A stretch of DNA of 64,000 nt from Rutidosis leptorrhynchoides. Taxonomy: Eukaryota > Streptophyta > Magnoliopsida > Asterales > Asteraceae. The number at the start of each line of letters is the position of its first letter. Within the stretch, counting starts at the first letter, position 1. This document shows, in pieces, positions 31,318-44,397 of this stretch. The DNA lies in contig NC_092339.1 in the NCBI RefSeq assembly GCF_046630445.1, positions 80,499,501 through 80,563,500 of the forward strand. The letters are read 5' to 3'. A model generated the notes under the pieces. That model saw only the letters and a program-made list of their open reading frames with translations. It searched no databases and had not been told where the DNA came from. A program made the position numbers and the translations under genes.

Positions 31318-32814
31318 AAGAATTTATATGTATATTTTATATATATAAATTTTAAATCATAATATATCTTTTTGTACGAAGCTATTATGTATGAATTAAA
31401 AAGGGGTAGATACTACTCGGTTAAATTCATATTATTAATATGCTATGATGTACATCCTTCGTTAACAACTTAACCATCGTTAATTACAATTTCTGTTTCA
31501 ATTCAATGAATTCCATTTCATAATAAACTAAGTGTATTATTAAATTACATATTTGATTTTACACTTTCGATATACTCGAAACTTTCTAGAGAACATCATT
31601 CGTACCTTGGGAAGTTCACAAGAATCCCACGAACACCAACATCATTCACCGAGTAAATATCAATAAAAATGAATGATGAAGCATTGATTCATAATTTCAT
31701 TTACGATGAAGTGATAATCCACGAAAATTAGAAAATTTCTAAAGTTTTAGAAATTATTCATTTCTGATTCCAGCTGAAAAATCAGATGAGTTTATTTTAA
31801 CATTAACTCATTAAATCTACATTACATCTGAAGAAAATATACATATATATATTTTCATAAAGACTATAATTCTTTTGTACAAAATATTAATTGTGAATTT
31901 TTTTTAACGGGTAGGTAATACCCGAGAGATATATAAATTCACAATTAATATGTAACATTCTTCGATTCTAATTCAGCAATCATCAACTATACTCACTACT
32001 TTCACAACAATATCCATTCTTTTATAAAAATCAAACAACCATACTCATTCAAATCCAATTACATATTCTGATTTTGAAAAATCTCAGAATTCAATTCTAG
32101 GTATAATCGGTATCATCACTCTTAGATTCCTATATCTTTCAAAGCTATACTTTGACTTCGAAACTGTGCTAGAACATCATTTCTATTCATAGAACCCATA
32201 AAAATATTTGTATCATTCAAAATCCTAGAACATCATATGTATATTAACGATTACAATCTGTGTTCAAACCCTTCGAAATTCCTGAAGACACTTCAAGTAA
32301 TGAACAATCGAGATGGTGATCCAACCACATGTTACCCACAGTTATGTACCTGAAAAACTCTCGAAACCAAAGTCATAGTTTAACACGTATCTGTGTCAAA
32401 TCCTTTGGCATTTATTAGCAAAAATAACTTTTCAATTCCTTTTCAAAGTAGCAAATTCTGTCACAGCTCCAGCAAATCAAACTTCAATTGTTCATCCGAA
32501 TAAGCCTTATTATAACAATTACCTCTTCATCATTGTTACCGGGAAACCTTTTACATTCCACCACATTATCAGCAGATGTACCAACAACTTCATTACCCTT
32601 TGACTTTAGCCTCTCCGAAAAGTCATTATATTTATTCATTAAAACCCTATCATATACTCATCCGCATCTTGTAACAAGAATTGCCATACCAATTATCGAG
32701 AATCAGCAGTCATTATTTTGAAATCTCGCAGCATGTCTACAGTTATATATATATATATAACGTCTATCTTCTAGACTTACATACATCGAATGTGAAGTTT
32801 CTGAAAAACACCCC

Positions 32815-33070
32815 AACCTACGAATTAGTTCTCGAAATTTTAAAAAATGCTGATGAAGCAGCAAAAACTGTAAACGACCTTAACAGTAAAAAGTTTGATG
32901 ATAAAGAATAGTGTGTTGGCAAAGCTCAGAAAAAGAAAAGAATTGATACTGAAAAACGGATTGAGCAAAGTATGAAGGAGGTTGTGGACAAATTACAAGG
33001 ACTAAACCTGCCTTCAAAGAATCCAAATGATTCAGTGTCTGCTGAAATTATTATCGAATACCTTGCTCCT
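32815..33070 (+). pseudogene. captured poly(A)-binding protein fragment (LARD2 copy)
   Basis: A single frame gives KNADEAAKTVNDLNSKKFDDKE, then a TAG at 32909 where PABPs have Trp, then CVGKAQKK and a linker-like EQSMKEVVDKLQGLN followed by KNPNDSVS. This is the order of the last helix and strand of RRM3, the linker, and the first strand of RRM4 in plant cytoplasmic PABPs. The TAG fits a TGG to TAG change. This copy keeps the KKFDDKE register that LARD1 and LARD3 have lost by a one-base deletion. It is in the sense orientation of the element. Confidence 0.8.
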
Positions 33071-33800
33071 GACTCTAAACCTTTACGAACAAATTTTCAT
33101 CATCATCCATTGATGTTAGAAATTCTAAGATATCATCATATCTTTCATTATAAATATCTTCAATGTTCTTGAAGATATCTTCATAACTATTGTCATCCGA
33201 AATCATTTACCTCTTCACGCTATCTGTGTTACATCATAAAAGAAACTATTTTAGTTTCTAAATTATGAAACCTTCGAGTTTAAAATATGAATGATTTTGA
33301 AGTAGTGTTAGGAACTGAAGCATGAGTTTGTATAATATAATGACACTTGATCAACGTGATTATATTACAGTAAGTCATGCTGTGTTTCTAAATGGAACGT
33401 GATAATTCACAGATCATAACGTCATCATGTGCCATGTTACACGACTCTGGTATTCTATTTAACCTCTAAAAATATCAAGAAAATATTTTTCTTGATGATT
33501 CGGTCTTTTCCGAGGTATTCTAGTAATTTGAAAAATCAAGATCGTGCCATTACCATTTCCTTCTTAAGAACATTAACTATGTTCATTCCGAAATTCATAT
33601 CTACGAATTCTGGACCATTACATACGATGTTTAATCGCAAGAAGAAAAAATGAAAGAATGAAGCTCTGAAATATAAATAGGAGTATAAATCGCAGCAAAT
33701 AAAAGGGAGCATTAGCTATGGATGTCAATGATTATAGCAAAACAGAAGCAGAGATATCGAAATATAAGGGAAGATATAAAGCCCAACAATAACCTAGAAA

Positions 33801-34109
33801 TTACAAACCGTGTATATCAATGTGTATAGCAATATAAAGACACGGGAGAACTAAAAACACTATAAAACCAAGAGTATAGTAGAAGTGAATAGATTCTTCC
33901 GGCGGCAGATGAAAAAGGAGAATGACAGATATGAAGGTTAGGAGTATATCAAGAATCAGAACAGGATGGAGAATATTGATGAATACTTTAAAGTATGAGT
34001 TGAGGGAAGAAGAATAGAAGGTGAGCTGTGGAAATAAAGAAACGAATGGAGTGGATTTATAGCAAAAAATCTGACAGAGAAATCGTGACAGGTTATCGTA
34101 TTTAATCAA
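33801..34109 (-). CDS. small two-helix membrane protein ORF, antisense within LARD2
   Basis: A 102-residue frame. Its last 55 or so residues match the 54-residue ORF of LARD1 at 4874-5038: helix, FHLPPEES loop, second helix LGFIVFLVLPCLYIAI, tail HIDIHGL. The first 45 residues have no clear counterpart, and the alignable part has no ATG at the LARD1 start, so the extension may be chance. It lies on the strand opposite to the element, upstream of the polypurine tract, at the same relative place as in LARD1. Family not recognised. Confidence 0.5.
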   Translation of the reverse strand: MIKYDNLSRFLCQIFCYKSTPFVSLFPQLTFYSSSLNSYFKVFINILHPVLILDILLTFISVILLFHLPPEESIHFYYTLGFIVFLVLPCLYIAIHIDIHGL

Positions 34110-34380
34110 AGTGGATCCTAATTTCCTTAATTACCGAAGAACCAAATCTTATTACGAAGATTTCCTCTAAATCCCTTGAATTCCGAAAATCAACCGTGAC
34201 TACGTCACCGGTTAAAACTAACCTACATTTACTCATTTCACTCTTTTGTGATAACTTCACTCATACTCTTCACATAAACGGATTGTTTTATCCATACTAC
34301 TCAATGATGATAAAATTCTATTTATCAACTCATATTTGTCATGAAAACATTCTTATTGTTATCCATGACGACCTCGATCA

Positions 34381-34416
34381 AATTTCGGGGACGAAATTTC
34401 TTTAACGGGTAGGTAC
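34381..34416 (+). other. LARD2 polypurine tract region
   Basis: ggggacgaaatttctttaac then gggtaggtac, directly before the 3' LTR start TGTGACAACC. Confidence 0.88.
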
Positions 34417-35305
34417 TGTGACAACCCGGAAATTTCTGACCAAATTTAAACTTTAATCTTTATATGTTTCCGACACGATAAGCAAAGTCTGTAATATTGA
34501 ATCTCAAGAATTTTAAACTATGTTCATACATTCATTTAACCTCGACCAAATTCCGACGATTCACGAACCATTATATAATTGGATATGAATATGTATATAT
34601 ATGTATATGTATATATTATAACTTGAGAATATTAATAAAGTATTAAACATATAATACTTTACATGAACGTATTTGTTTCAATATGTTTATCGATGGAATT
34701 AGAAGATAATATCAAATGATTGATTTATCAAATACATTGTATGATTATGAGTCTCTGTTGAGAGGTCCATTTTGATTTAGGAAACCTTACTTTTTAACAG
34801 TATTCAGAATAAATGGTAATGTGATTTACAAGTAAGAACAAAAGTGTCAAATAATGAGAATTGGACAAAAGTTAGTGGAAGACTAAATTACATAATAATC
34901 AATTAGTGTCAAAACGCTTTTCGATATAATAGAACTTGTTTATTTAAAATGTCTTTGATTAAATAACGTATATTGGTTGATAACTTGCAACATGTATTTA
35001 AAACGTGTTTACGTACATTAGATATATTTTGATTTCAAATTAATTAAGCAAACGATTGTAACGCTCGCTTATTGATTCGATTGATATTTAGATTTGTCAA
35101 TTAGAGCATTAAGAGGTTAAAATAACGCTAGTACATAAATGAACTATACTTAGTTAAGTTTTAAAATGAAAACGGCATATAATATAATAACTCCTATTAT
35201 GTAAACGATCTTAAGTTACACTTTGAAATATAATTAGTATTTGAAAAACTAAATATTATATTAGTAAATAAATATTTCTAATATATATAAACTTATATTC
35301 CTAAA

Positions 35306-35384
<79 letters not shown>

Positions 35385-35911
35385 CAAATAATAAAATATA
35401 ACTTTACTATAAAACGTTTGATTTAAAATAACATATTTTGATAACCAACGAGACATTGATTTATAGAAGCAAATGACCAAAATACTTGAATGATTAGGTT
35501 ACACTTGGAGTGATATATGTATTGATAAGTTAAGTCTAATTATTAATAAAGGTACACTTCGCGTAACGTATAGTGCAAATTTTCTAAGCGTACAAAACTT
35601 CGATTGAAAAACCGGAACCAGGACATTAGTCGAGTGACAACGTTCAAGACAATGGAACTAATTTTACACGTTAACTATATACGTAAATATAATATAATAT
35701 TTATATAATTATATAAATTAAATATATTATATATATAATAATATTATAAAGTGTCGGCAGCCTTGATCGAGTGCAACATGAGCTGGAGAAGGACCCCATG
35801 CGATCGTATGGCACATGGATTCAGCAAAAGTCTATAAAACGCGTCGAGTTCGGTTCATTCAACACACACACATATCAATCTATATCTCTCTATATTTATT
35901 TATATTATTAA

Positions 35912-35945
<34 letters not shown>

Positions 35946-37311
35946 CATATGATTATTATTATTAGTATTAGGAGTAACTATTAATAGTATCATACATAAA
36001 ATACTACGACGAGGTTCTGCTCGCATGTTTTCAAAATGAAATTTTGAGAAGGATAGAGCTAAGGAAATTATGGGTTATTGCTTTGGAGGTTATGGGTATG
36101 ATTCGGGGTATAGCTCGTAAGGTCAACCTACTGTTTATCATCTCCGTTCCGTCTACGTACCTTCCTGCAATATTGAATCACAATATTGATACGTGAGCAC
36201 TCATAACTTAACTTTTATATTAATAGTGTATCTCTGACTAGTGCTCGATTTTATAGGTTTATGCATGCTTGTATGTTTAATTTTTGTCGTTAGATAGTTT
36301 ATGATAAATCATGAATTTGATAATTTTGCGATTGAGATAAGGTATACGATATGCATGTCATTGGAAAGCTGGCGAAAAATTAATAACTTCTCATTTAGAA
36401 AGCGTATGATTTCGATGAACGGATTAAAAGATATCGTCAATTGAATTATCTATAAATTTAAGTATTATTGTTAAAATGATTAGTATTATCGTTATCGTTA
36501 TCGTTATCGTTATCGTTATCGTTATTGTTATCGTTATCGTTATAAATGTTTGACGAAATAGACACAAGTACTCGAAAATTACATTCTATGGTTGAATTAT
36601 CGAAATCGAATATGCCCCTTTTTAGTCTGGTAATCTAAGAATTAGGGAACGGATACCCTAATTGACGCGAATCCTAAAGATAGATCTATCGGGCTCAACA
36701 AGCCCCATCCATGTCGCGGATGCTTTAGTACTTCGAATTTATCATGTCCGAAAGATGTCCCGGAATGATGGGGTTATTCTATATGCATCTTGTTAAGGTC
36801 GATTACCAGGTGTTCACCATATGAATGATTTTTATCACTATGCAGTTTGCGAAATGCCTGATATGAGATGATGTTTATGAGAAATGGAAATATGAAATCT
36901 TGTGGTCTATTAAAAATGATGGAAATGAATATTGATGATAAATTAATAAACTCACCAACCTTTTGGTTGACACTTTAAAGCATGTTTATTCTCAGGTATT
37001 AAAGAAATCTTCCGCTGTGCATTTGCTCATTTTAAAGATATTACATGGAGTCATTCATGACATATTTCAAAAGACGTTGCATTCAAGTCGTTGAGTTCAA
37101 TAAAGATTATTACTAAATAAATGACAGATTAGGTCATTTATAGTTGGATATTATGAAATGGTATGCATGCTTGTCAACTTTCGATGTAATGAAAGTTTGT
37201 CTTTTAAAAACGAATGCAATGTTTGTAAAATGTATCATATAGAGGTCAATACCTCGCAATGTAACCATATGTTATTGTATTCGTCCTTATGGATTAGGAC
37301 GGGTCGTCTCA
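34417..37311 (+). repeat. LARD2 3' LTR (internally deleted)
   Basis: 2895 bp. Besides shorter (TA)n tracts it lacks the 1.27 kb block seen at 28257-29528 of the 5' LTR: the (GTTATC)n run at about 36543 joins directly to aaatgtttgacg through a short ttat overlap. Because the two LTRs are identical when made, the loss is later than insertion. Confidence 0.9.
35309..35382. repeat. (TA)n microsatellite in LARD2 3' LTR
   Basis: Pure TA array, longer than the equivalent 26949-26991 array in the 5' LTR. Confidence 0.95.
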
Positions 37312-37316
37312 GTTTG

Positions 37317-38373
37317 ACCCTATTGAATTAAACGGTACAAATCCTGATTCCGCCAAAGAGAACGAGTGGAAGAAGTTAAACCGAAAAACTATCGATCAGA
37401 TCCGTCAATGGATTGATAATAGTGTCTTCCACCATGTTGCACAAGAGACAGACGCATATGTCCTGTGAAAAAAGTTGAAGGACATGTACCAGGCCAAGAC
37501 TGCTCGGAATAAAGTCCTGTTGATGAGGCGTTTAGTCAACATGAAGCTTAAAAGTGGAGGCTTCAGTTGCCGAGCATACCAGTGAGTTCTAGAGCTTAGT
37601 CAACCAGTTATCGTCTGTAGAGATGCCTCTTGGCAATGAAGTTCAGGCGCTACTGCTACTTAGTTCTCTTCCTGATAGTTGGGACGACGCTGGTCGTAAC
37701 ACTAAGCAACTCAGCCCCGAATGGCAAACTTACCATGTCAATGGTCAAGGATGCTCTATTCAGTGAAGAGGCAAGGAGAAAGGACATGGGCACAGATCAG
37801 ACCCATGCCTTTGTCACAGAAAATCGAGGGAGACAACGAATGAGTAGCAAAAACAAATGGAGAGACAGAAGCAAGAGCAGGGGAAGGTCTGCTGATAGCA
37901 GAAAACTAATATATAGAAGTTATCATTGTGGGTCAGAGGTACATATGAAGAAAAACTGCTACAGATGGAAAGAAGAACAAGGTCAGAGCAGTTCACAATC
38001 GAAGAATAAGGGTGGAGAAACATTAGTTACTATCAATGGTGATGTAACTTATTGTTCAACCCATGATGAGACATGCCTTCACGTCTCATTAGAAGACATG
38101 GAATGGGTGGTAGGTACTGCAGCATCCTACCATGTGACTCCATACAAGGAATACTTCACAACATACAAAGCTGGTGACTTCAGAGTTGTGAAAATGGGAA
38201 ATTCCAGTTCCGCTGAGATTGTTGGAATTGGTGATGTCACGATAAAGACAAGTTTCGAGAGCACAATCACTCTGAAGGATGTCCGCCATGTGCCAGATCT
38301 TCGGCTGAATCTACTTTCTGGAGTAGCTCTAGACAAACAAGGCTATGATAGTCATTTCAGTAGAGGCACATAG
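37317..38373 (+). pseudogene. gag: Ty1/copia (Tork/Tnt1-like) gag and protease
   Basis: Continues the gag interrupted at 25947. The UBN2-type gag region (about 37317-37560) has a stop where homologues have Trp, a shift near 37555 and another near 37690, after which one frame runs to 38373. That frame has a damaged zinc knuckle (first Cys to Tyr: YHCG...H...NC, about 37920-37960) and a protease region reading VVGTAASYHVTP, where family members have an active-site DTG/DTGAS; the catalytic Asp is gone. The frame stops at TAG 38371 in a position usually Trp. Confidence 0.85.
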
Positions 38374-39618
38374 AAATTTTCAAGAGGCGATGTGATAGTC
38401 GCTCGAGAACACATCCGTGACACACTATACAAAACTCATATGAAGATCTGTACAGACATCCTTAATGTTGCAGAAAAGGAGGCTTCACAAAATTTATGGC
38501 ACCAGAGACTCGGTCACATGAGTGAGAAAGGGTTGTCTACCCTGATAAAGAAGGAGCTTATGAATGTAGATAAGGACGTTGTACTAGATCCTTACAATCA
38601 TTGCCTGTTTGGTAAGCAGCATAGAGTCTCGTTTAATTCCTCTTCAAATAGAAGATCAGAGTTACTCAGTCTGGTACACTCTGATATTTGCGGTACCTTG
38701 GAGGTTGAATCAATTGGCAGCAACCGATACTTTCTAACGTTTATCGATGATGCTTCTCGAAAGGTGTGGGTATATTTCTTGCGGACGAAGGACCAGGTTT
38801 TCAATTACTTCAAACAGTTCCATGTTATAGTAGAACGTGAGACATGAAAGAAGTTAAAGTGTCTTCGATCCGACAATGGCCGTGAATACTCTTCCAGAAA
38901 GTTCGATGCCTATTGCAATTCATATGGCATCCGACATGAGAAGACAATTCCACGTACCCCTCAACACAATGGTATAGCAGAAAGAATGAATCGAACAATC
39001 ATGGAACGTGTTCGGAGCATGCTCAGTATGGCTAATCTGCCAAATCTATTCTGGGGAGAAGCAGTCAGAGCCGCATGTTACTTGATCAACCGATCTCCAT
39101 CAGTACAATTAGATTTTGAAGTTCTGGAGAAACTTTGGTCTGGAAAGGACCCATCATATTCTCACTTAAGATTATTTGGATGTTTGGCGTACGCACATGT
39201 ATCCAAATAGCTCAGACAGAAGCTGGATGCAAGGACCTCTCCATGCATATTCATAGGCTATGGAGATGAAGAAATTGAATACAAATTATGGGATCCAAAG
39301 GAGAAGAAGGTGATCAGAAGTAGGGATGTGGTGTTCCATGAAAGCCAGACAATAGAAGATATTGAAAAGCCCACAATATCTCGGAATTCAAATGTTGTTG
39401 CTCAGGAGCCAGAGGCAACAACAGAATTATTTATGAGAAATGAACATACAGTGCAAGATGAAATACCGGAAGTAGAAGATAATGAGGAAAATGATGGTGC
39501 TGAGCAGGGGGAGCCACAACCCCATCTGCCATACATTCCAGGACCATCACAATGCAAAGATGATGGTGGATCTCCTTAGTATATTCCAGAAGTTCGTAGA
39601 TCTGAATGAGGCCGGATT
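38374..39618 (+). pseudogene. pol: Ty1/copia integrase
   Basis: In the same register as gag-protease. The HHCC zinc region has LWHQRLGHMSEKGL, and the first Cys of the CC pair is replaced (DPYNHCLFGKQH). The core shows VHSDICG, FIDDASRKVWVYFL, RSDNGREY and TPQHNGIAERMNRT, so the DDE residues are visible. A GKE-like domain with WGEAVRAACYLINRSPS and LRLFGCLAYAH follows, then an acidic linker. In-frame stops at 38845, 39208, 39577 and 39607. Non-functional. Confidence 0.88.
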
Positions 39619-41238
39619 CCATCGAGTAGATATCCGGAATCCGAGTGCCTTCTACTTACTGAAGATGGAGAACCAGAGAGTTTTCATGAAGCAGTATCTC
39701 ATAAGGACAAAGAAATATGGTTGCTCGTAATGCAGGATGAGATGGATTCTCTGCAGAAAAATCAGACTTATGAGATCGTAGAACTTCCACAAAGGAAGAA
39801 GGCACTGAAAAATAAATGGGTGTTCAAGCTGAAAAGGGATAGCAGTGGAAAAGTGGTGAAATACAAAGCACGACTTGTAGTCAAAGGATTCCAACAGAAG
39901 AAGGGGATTGATTTTGACGAGATATTTTCACCAGTAGTCAAGATGAATTCAATTAGAGTCATACTTGGATTGGTCGCAAGTATAAACTTAGAGCTTGAAC
40001 AGATGGATGTAAAGACAGCTTTTCTTCATGGAGATTTACATGAAGAAATTTACATGGAGCAGCCAGAAGGTTTTGAGGTTTTAGGAGATAACCTCGTATG
40101 CAAGCTGAAGAAAAGTTTATATGGTTTGAAGCAGGCACCTAAGCAATGGTACAAGAAGTTTAACTCGTGCATGGTGTGTCAAGGGTACAAGAAAACTATA
40201 GCAGATGAGTGTGTCTACATTCAGAAGTTTTCTGAAGGAAATTTCGTTGCTCTTTTACTATATGTAGACGATATTTTGATCGTAGGGAAAGACGAAACGA
40301 ACCAGCTGAAGAAGGAACTCTCTAAGTCTTTTGATATGAAAGACTTAGGACAAGATCAACGATTTTTGGGAAAGCAGATTACCCGAGACAAGAAGGATAG
40401 AAGGTTATGGCTATCTCAGGAGAAGTATATTGAACGAGTACTTGTACGGTTCAATATGAACAACGCCAAGCCTGTTAGCATTCCATTAGCCAATCATTTC
40501 AAGTTAAGTAAGAGTTCATGCCCATCATCCATGGAAGAGATCGGGGAGATGTCGTCAGTACTATATTCTTCAGCTGTTAGAAGTTTGATGTATGCAATGG
40601 TGTGTACGAGGCCCGATATTGCTCACGCAGTGGGAAAAGTGTTTCGTTTTCTCTTGAACCTCGGGAAAGAGCATTGGAATGATGTAACATGGATTCTTAG
40701 ATATCTTAAAGGTACAAGAAGATATTTCTTTGTTACGGTAGAGCAGATCCAATCTTAGAAGGCTATACAGAATCGGATATGGCTGGAGATCTTGATAGTA
40801 AGAAATCTAATTCAGGATTCATTTACACTTTTACAGGGGGAACTGTTTCATGGCAGTTAAGACTGCAAAAATGTGTTGCATTACCCACAACCGAAGCAGA
40901 ATATATTGCTGCCGCGGAAGCTGGAAAAAAATGTTGTGGTTAAAGCGTTATCTCCAAGAATTTGGAATCAAGCAAAAGGAGCACAAGGTACATTGTGATA
41001 GTCAGAGTGATCTAGATTTGAGCAAGGACTCCATGTACCATTCTCGTACAAAACATATTGATATTCGCTATCATTGGATACGCGAGGTAATTGATCGACA
41101 ACTGTTGAGACTAGTGAAGATCCATGCAAAGGAGAATCTTGCAGATATGTTAACAAAGGTGATGACTCTAGAGAAGCTAGAGTCATGCAGAGACATAACC
41201 GAGATGTATTTTCTTGTATACAGCTGGAGAGGGAGAAT
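39619..41238 (+). pseudogene. pol: Ty1/copia reverse transcriptase and RNase H
   Basis: RT is open from about 39619 to 40758: NKWVFKLKRDSSGK, KARLVVKGFQQKKGIDF, MDVKTAFLHGDL, LYGLKQAPKQWYKKF and the catalytic YVDDILIVGK. The frame breaks near 40735, changes again in an A-run at about 40923-40930, and finishes as RNase H with a readable AEYIAAAEAGKK segment, HSRTKHIDIRYHWIR and ENLADMLTK. This RT is the best preserved part of the element, though the polyprotein as a whole is dead. The last coding residues overlap the start of the 3' LTR. Confidence 0.9.
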
Positions 41239-41545
41239 TGATAAGTTCCAGCCGTAATCTAGATTTTTCTAGATGTTCAAAGAAGCCAGTTGAAGAAGCA
41301 AAGATGGAAACAATTACGGCTAGCTAACTTTGACAACTCATATGGAAGTATTCAAATTGGAAACAATGACGGCTAGTAGCCAACTTTGACAACACATGGA
41401 AGTAGCAAAGTTGAACACAATGACGGCTAGCCACCATTTTGAGTCCACACCGTTACGCGTTCACACCATTCCACCTCCTCAAAGTTTTCTATAAATAGGG
41501 GTGAAAACCTCCTTTGTAATTCATTCAGAAAAGAGTAATCACAAT

Positions 41546-43463
41546 TGATGTGCAAAAGTGTGCAGTGCTTAATTTGCCTTTCAAACATTTAAATTTATAA
41601 AACCTTTATTAATACACTTTTAATACTCTAACGAGCAACAAAACCCGATCAGATGTAGTATTTTAGGTTATCGTCCCAAGAGAGCGTAGATGCGGATAAA
41701 AGTTGTTTTATTAAATAGTTTAATTCTTATTAAAGAATTAAAGATATATTTTTATGTCTTTTATGGGATAGATTCTTATCTCTTAGGAAAGAGATAATTT
41801 AAGATAAACAAAATAAAGCAATAAAGTAAAAGATTCAAATTAAATAATTATAAATAAAAGCAGCTACATGAACGAATAACTCATACGAAAATCATATTGG
41901 GCAAGTTTCATAACTTATATTAACACAAATCAAGATAACAATCATAGACCAATTATTATCCCTAAGCAGGTTAAGACAAGTGTTGCATATCATTTAATAA
42001 GCAGGACTTAAAGCAGATACTAGACATGTGATGTGCATGACTAATATCTCAATTCTTAGCATTCAATTCAATTACATGATACATATCAATCTTATGATGC
42101 GGATCAATATGCAAATAGACAGACAAATTATATAAGCTATTAAACATCAAGTAGATCAACTCAAGTTACTAGCTGAAAGTTAATTACTACTTAGTTTTCA
42201 TGCAATCATTAATTAAACACATCCAAACAGAGGATCTTCGACTAAGCCTAGCAATATCAAACTCTATTATATAAGTGTAATTCAAATTAAACAAGTTTAT
42301 CACTATTATGTTGTTTAACCTAGTTGCATGCAATTCAATTTAACAAGTTTGATGGACTAGATCTAAACAAGTAGCCTGAATCGAGTAATAGATCATCGGA
42401 TCAAGTACTAATCAATCATAAAATCATGTTATCTAATCATTAAGCATGGCAAACAAGCATATTAAAGCATAACAGATTTAAAACAGTTCAAATATCATCA
42501 CAGAAACTCGACCATACATGTCTGGAAAAGAACCAGAAACTGTACGGATGAAGTACTGAAGCCGGCGGCATCCTTCCTCATCAAGCCGGCGGCTTCATCT
42601 GATTCCCAGATGAAGTCAATCTTCGTCTACGTAACCACTATGAACGTTTAGTTCATAGCAGAAGGCGAACAGAAACGAATACAGTGAATAAAATAAATTA
42701 AATAATAAAATAAAGATAGAATCATACCTTAAAAAGACGGTAGATGTAAAATAACTTGAATAAAAAACTTGAATCTTGATTACAATGACTAAATCTAACC
42801 TAAGGGTTTAGAGAAAACCCTAAAAATGACCTAATCAGAATTATTGAATTCTGAAATCTAATGCATATGAAAACTGAGACCAGAGGCCTGTATTTATACT
42901 GTTCAAGTTCGGTGGCCAAGCCGGCGACTTCAGAGGGAAGCCGGTGGCTTGCCCTGGGTCGGTGACTCCTTTTACAAGTTAAACTTAATCTGCAAGATAA
43001 AATCTTTTAGCCGTCATTACTAAGCCGGCGGCTTCAGGGAAGCCCGGCGGCTTCGTAGATCCGCCAAATCTTTTTGATTTCATTTCCATTTTTGCTTGAA
43101 CTTGGCCGATAAGTTGAGAAACCGTGTCAACTAGGCCGGCGGCTTCAGTGCCAAGCAGGCGGCTTCCTTTGCCTTTTGCTTGATCAACAAGTTCTTTCAA
43201 TTTTACGAAGATTCTGAAACATTCTGACACATGTGACTCCAAAGCCGACGGCTTTCTTGAATCCATGCCGGCGGCTTCATGTAGCTGTTCTGCAACTTGC
43301 TGTGTTTTTTATCCTGTTTAATACATAACTTTGATAAAATCATTAGAAATACCTTTTTCCCATTTTTACCCATTTTAGCGTGTTTTGGGGTTAAAATGAC
43401 TTTAAAATACTAAGATAACTCCTCAAAATGTTATTAAAAAACTGTATAATTTAGGAGTTATCA
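41546..43463 (-). mobile_element. solo-LTR-like insertion with repeated GCCGGCGGC motifs
   Basis: 1918 bp, TGATGTGCAA to GGAGTTATCA, flanked by ACAAT (41541-41545) and ACAAC (43464-43468), a 5-bp duplication with one change. On the minus strand it starts TGATAACTCC and has a TATA box (agtataaata, 42891-42900), so I read it as a minus-oriented solo LTR. Ten copies of a near-palindrome of the form aagcc-ggc-ggctt lie at 42559-43277 in five pairs. A 93-residue minus-strand frame (42985-43266) crosses these motifs and matches nothing I know. Confidence 0.65.
42559..43277. repeat. five pairs of aagccggcggctt motifs
   Basis: Starts at 42559 and 42583; 42918 and 42938; 43022 and 43040; 43133 and 43153; 43242 and 43265. 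Within each pair starts are 18-24 bp apart. Most departures from consensus are single substitutions. Eight of the ten copies lie upstream of the minus-strand TATA box, the nearest about 20 bp from it. Confidence 0.8.
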
Positions 43464-43615
43464 ACAACCTAGTTAGTGCATGTGAGTTTGAGAGTTTTTT
43501 TTTATTTGAGTTTTGTAATACTCTTGTAATCTATTCTTGTGAGTAATAGATTTATTTTCTCTCAAATTTGTGTCTACCAAAGTCCAGGCGATCCTTTCAT
43601 ATTCACAACATGATG

Positions 43616-44397
43616 CAACTCGATAAGCATGTGAAAATTTTAATCCCTTTACTGAAATATTTTTTTTCAGTATATTAAGTTAGCAACAAAAGTTGAATGG
43701 TATTTGACTATTATATTACATACTGATGAAAATATTATTTTCAAATATTAAATGGAATTCCACTACTACCATACGACTGTGTGAATTGGATCCTATAACA
43801 AAACCAACAAATGGGTGGTTGACTTGATGTTTGATAAAGGATACACAAACAGGTATTGTGCTGGTAAAATATTTTAGTTAATATTAAACTTCAGTTACAC
43901 CCCAAACTGTTACGAAAGGAGGGGACTGGTAAGATGACATTGTTCGGTTACATGTAGGCAGTCGTGGCTTTTTCATCATTGTGTCATTTAAGTATGTTTT
44001 CTTGAATTAGTTTTTATCTACCATTGTGGCATTCAAGTATGTTTCCTTAAGTGACTTGCAGCATATTAGTTCAAACCATTTAACCTTTTACTCTGTATAA
44101 GCTAACTTTTATTTTTGATCCATTTGAGATTTTGCCTATAGTACAGAACCCAATACGGTTGGCTTGAACAGATCCAAATGATATATTTGTTTGGGCCTAG
44201 ACAGGTTTATTATATTTTGTCCGTTATCATATTACTACTTTTGCTTTATGGTCTAAGCTTTCATAATGGTTCTTTTTCAGGTAATGTGCATAATCCATTG
44301 TAAATAAACTGAATTGAAATATATTTGTACATATATGCATGATGGAAAACAATAAGTATGGATCAAATATCATTATTAGATATCTAAAAAAGTTGTC
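43616..44397. other. unassigned AT-rich DNA
   Basis: Right flank of the copia element up to the LINE remnant. No feature recognised. Confidence 0.55.

Larger units (their letters stand above)
41239..43610 (+). repeat. Ty1/copia 3' LTR, split by an insertion
   Basis: TGATAAGTTCC (41239) to ATTCACAACA (43610), followed by TGATG (43611-43615), matching the duplication before the 5' LTR. After removal of the insertion and one duplication the length is 449 bp, exactly that of the 5' LTR. TATA-like ctataaatag is at about 41500. Confidence 0.92.

Noticed and set aside
37814..38023. Minus-strand frames opposite the copia gag-pol (also 38127-38336, 38598-38804, 39652-39962)
   Set aside because: Antisense shadows of a recognisable retroelement polyprotein.
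42985..43266. 93-residue minus-strand frame in the 1.9 kb insertion
   Set aside because: Its similarity within itself comes from the aagccggcggctt motifs; no domain, and it lies in the presumed U3.
42559..43277. CRISPR-like array
   Set aside because: Repeats are 13 bp near-palindromes in pairs with irregular spacing in a plant LTR; no cas genes.
41546..43463. Reading this insertion as a DNA transposon with TTGAT/ATCAA ends
   Set aside because: TG...CA ends with a 5-bp duplication and an oriented TATA box fit an LTR better; the alternative is not fully excluded.
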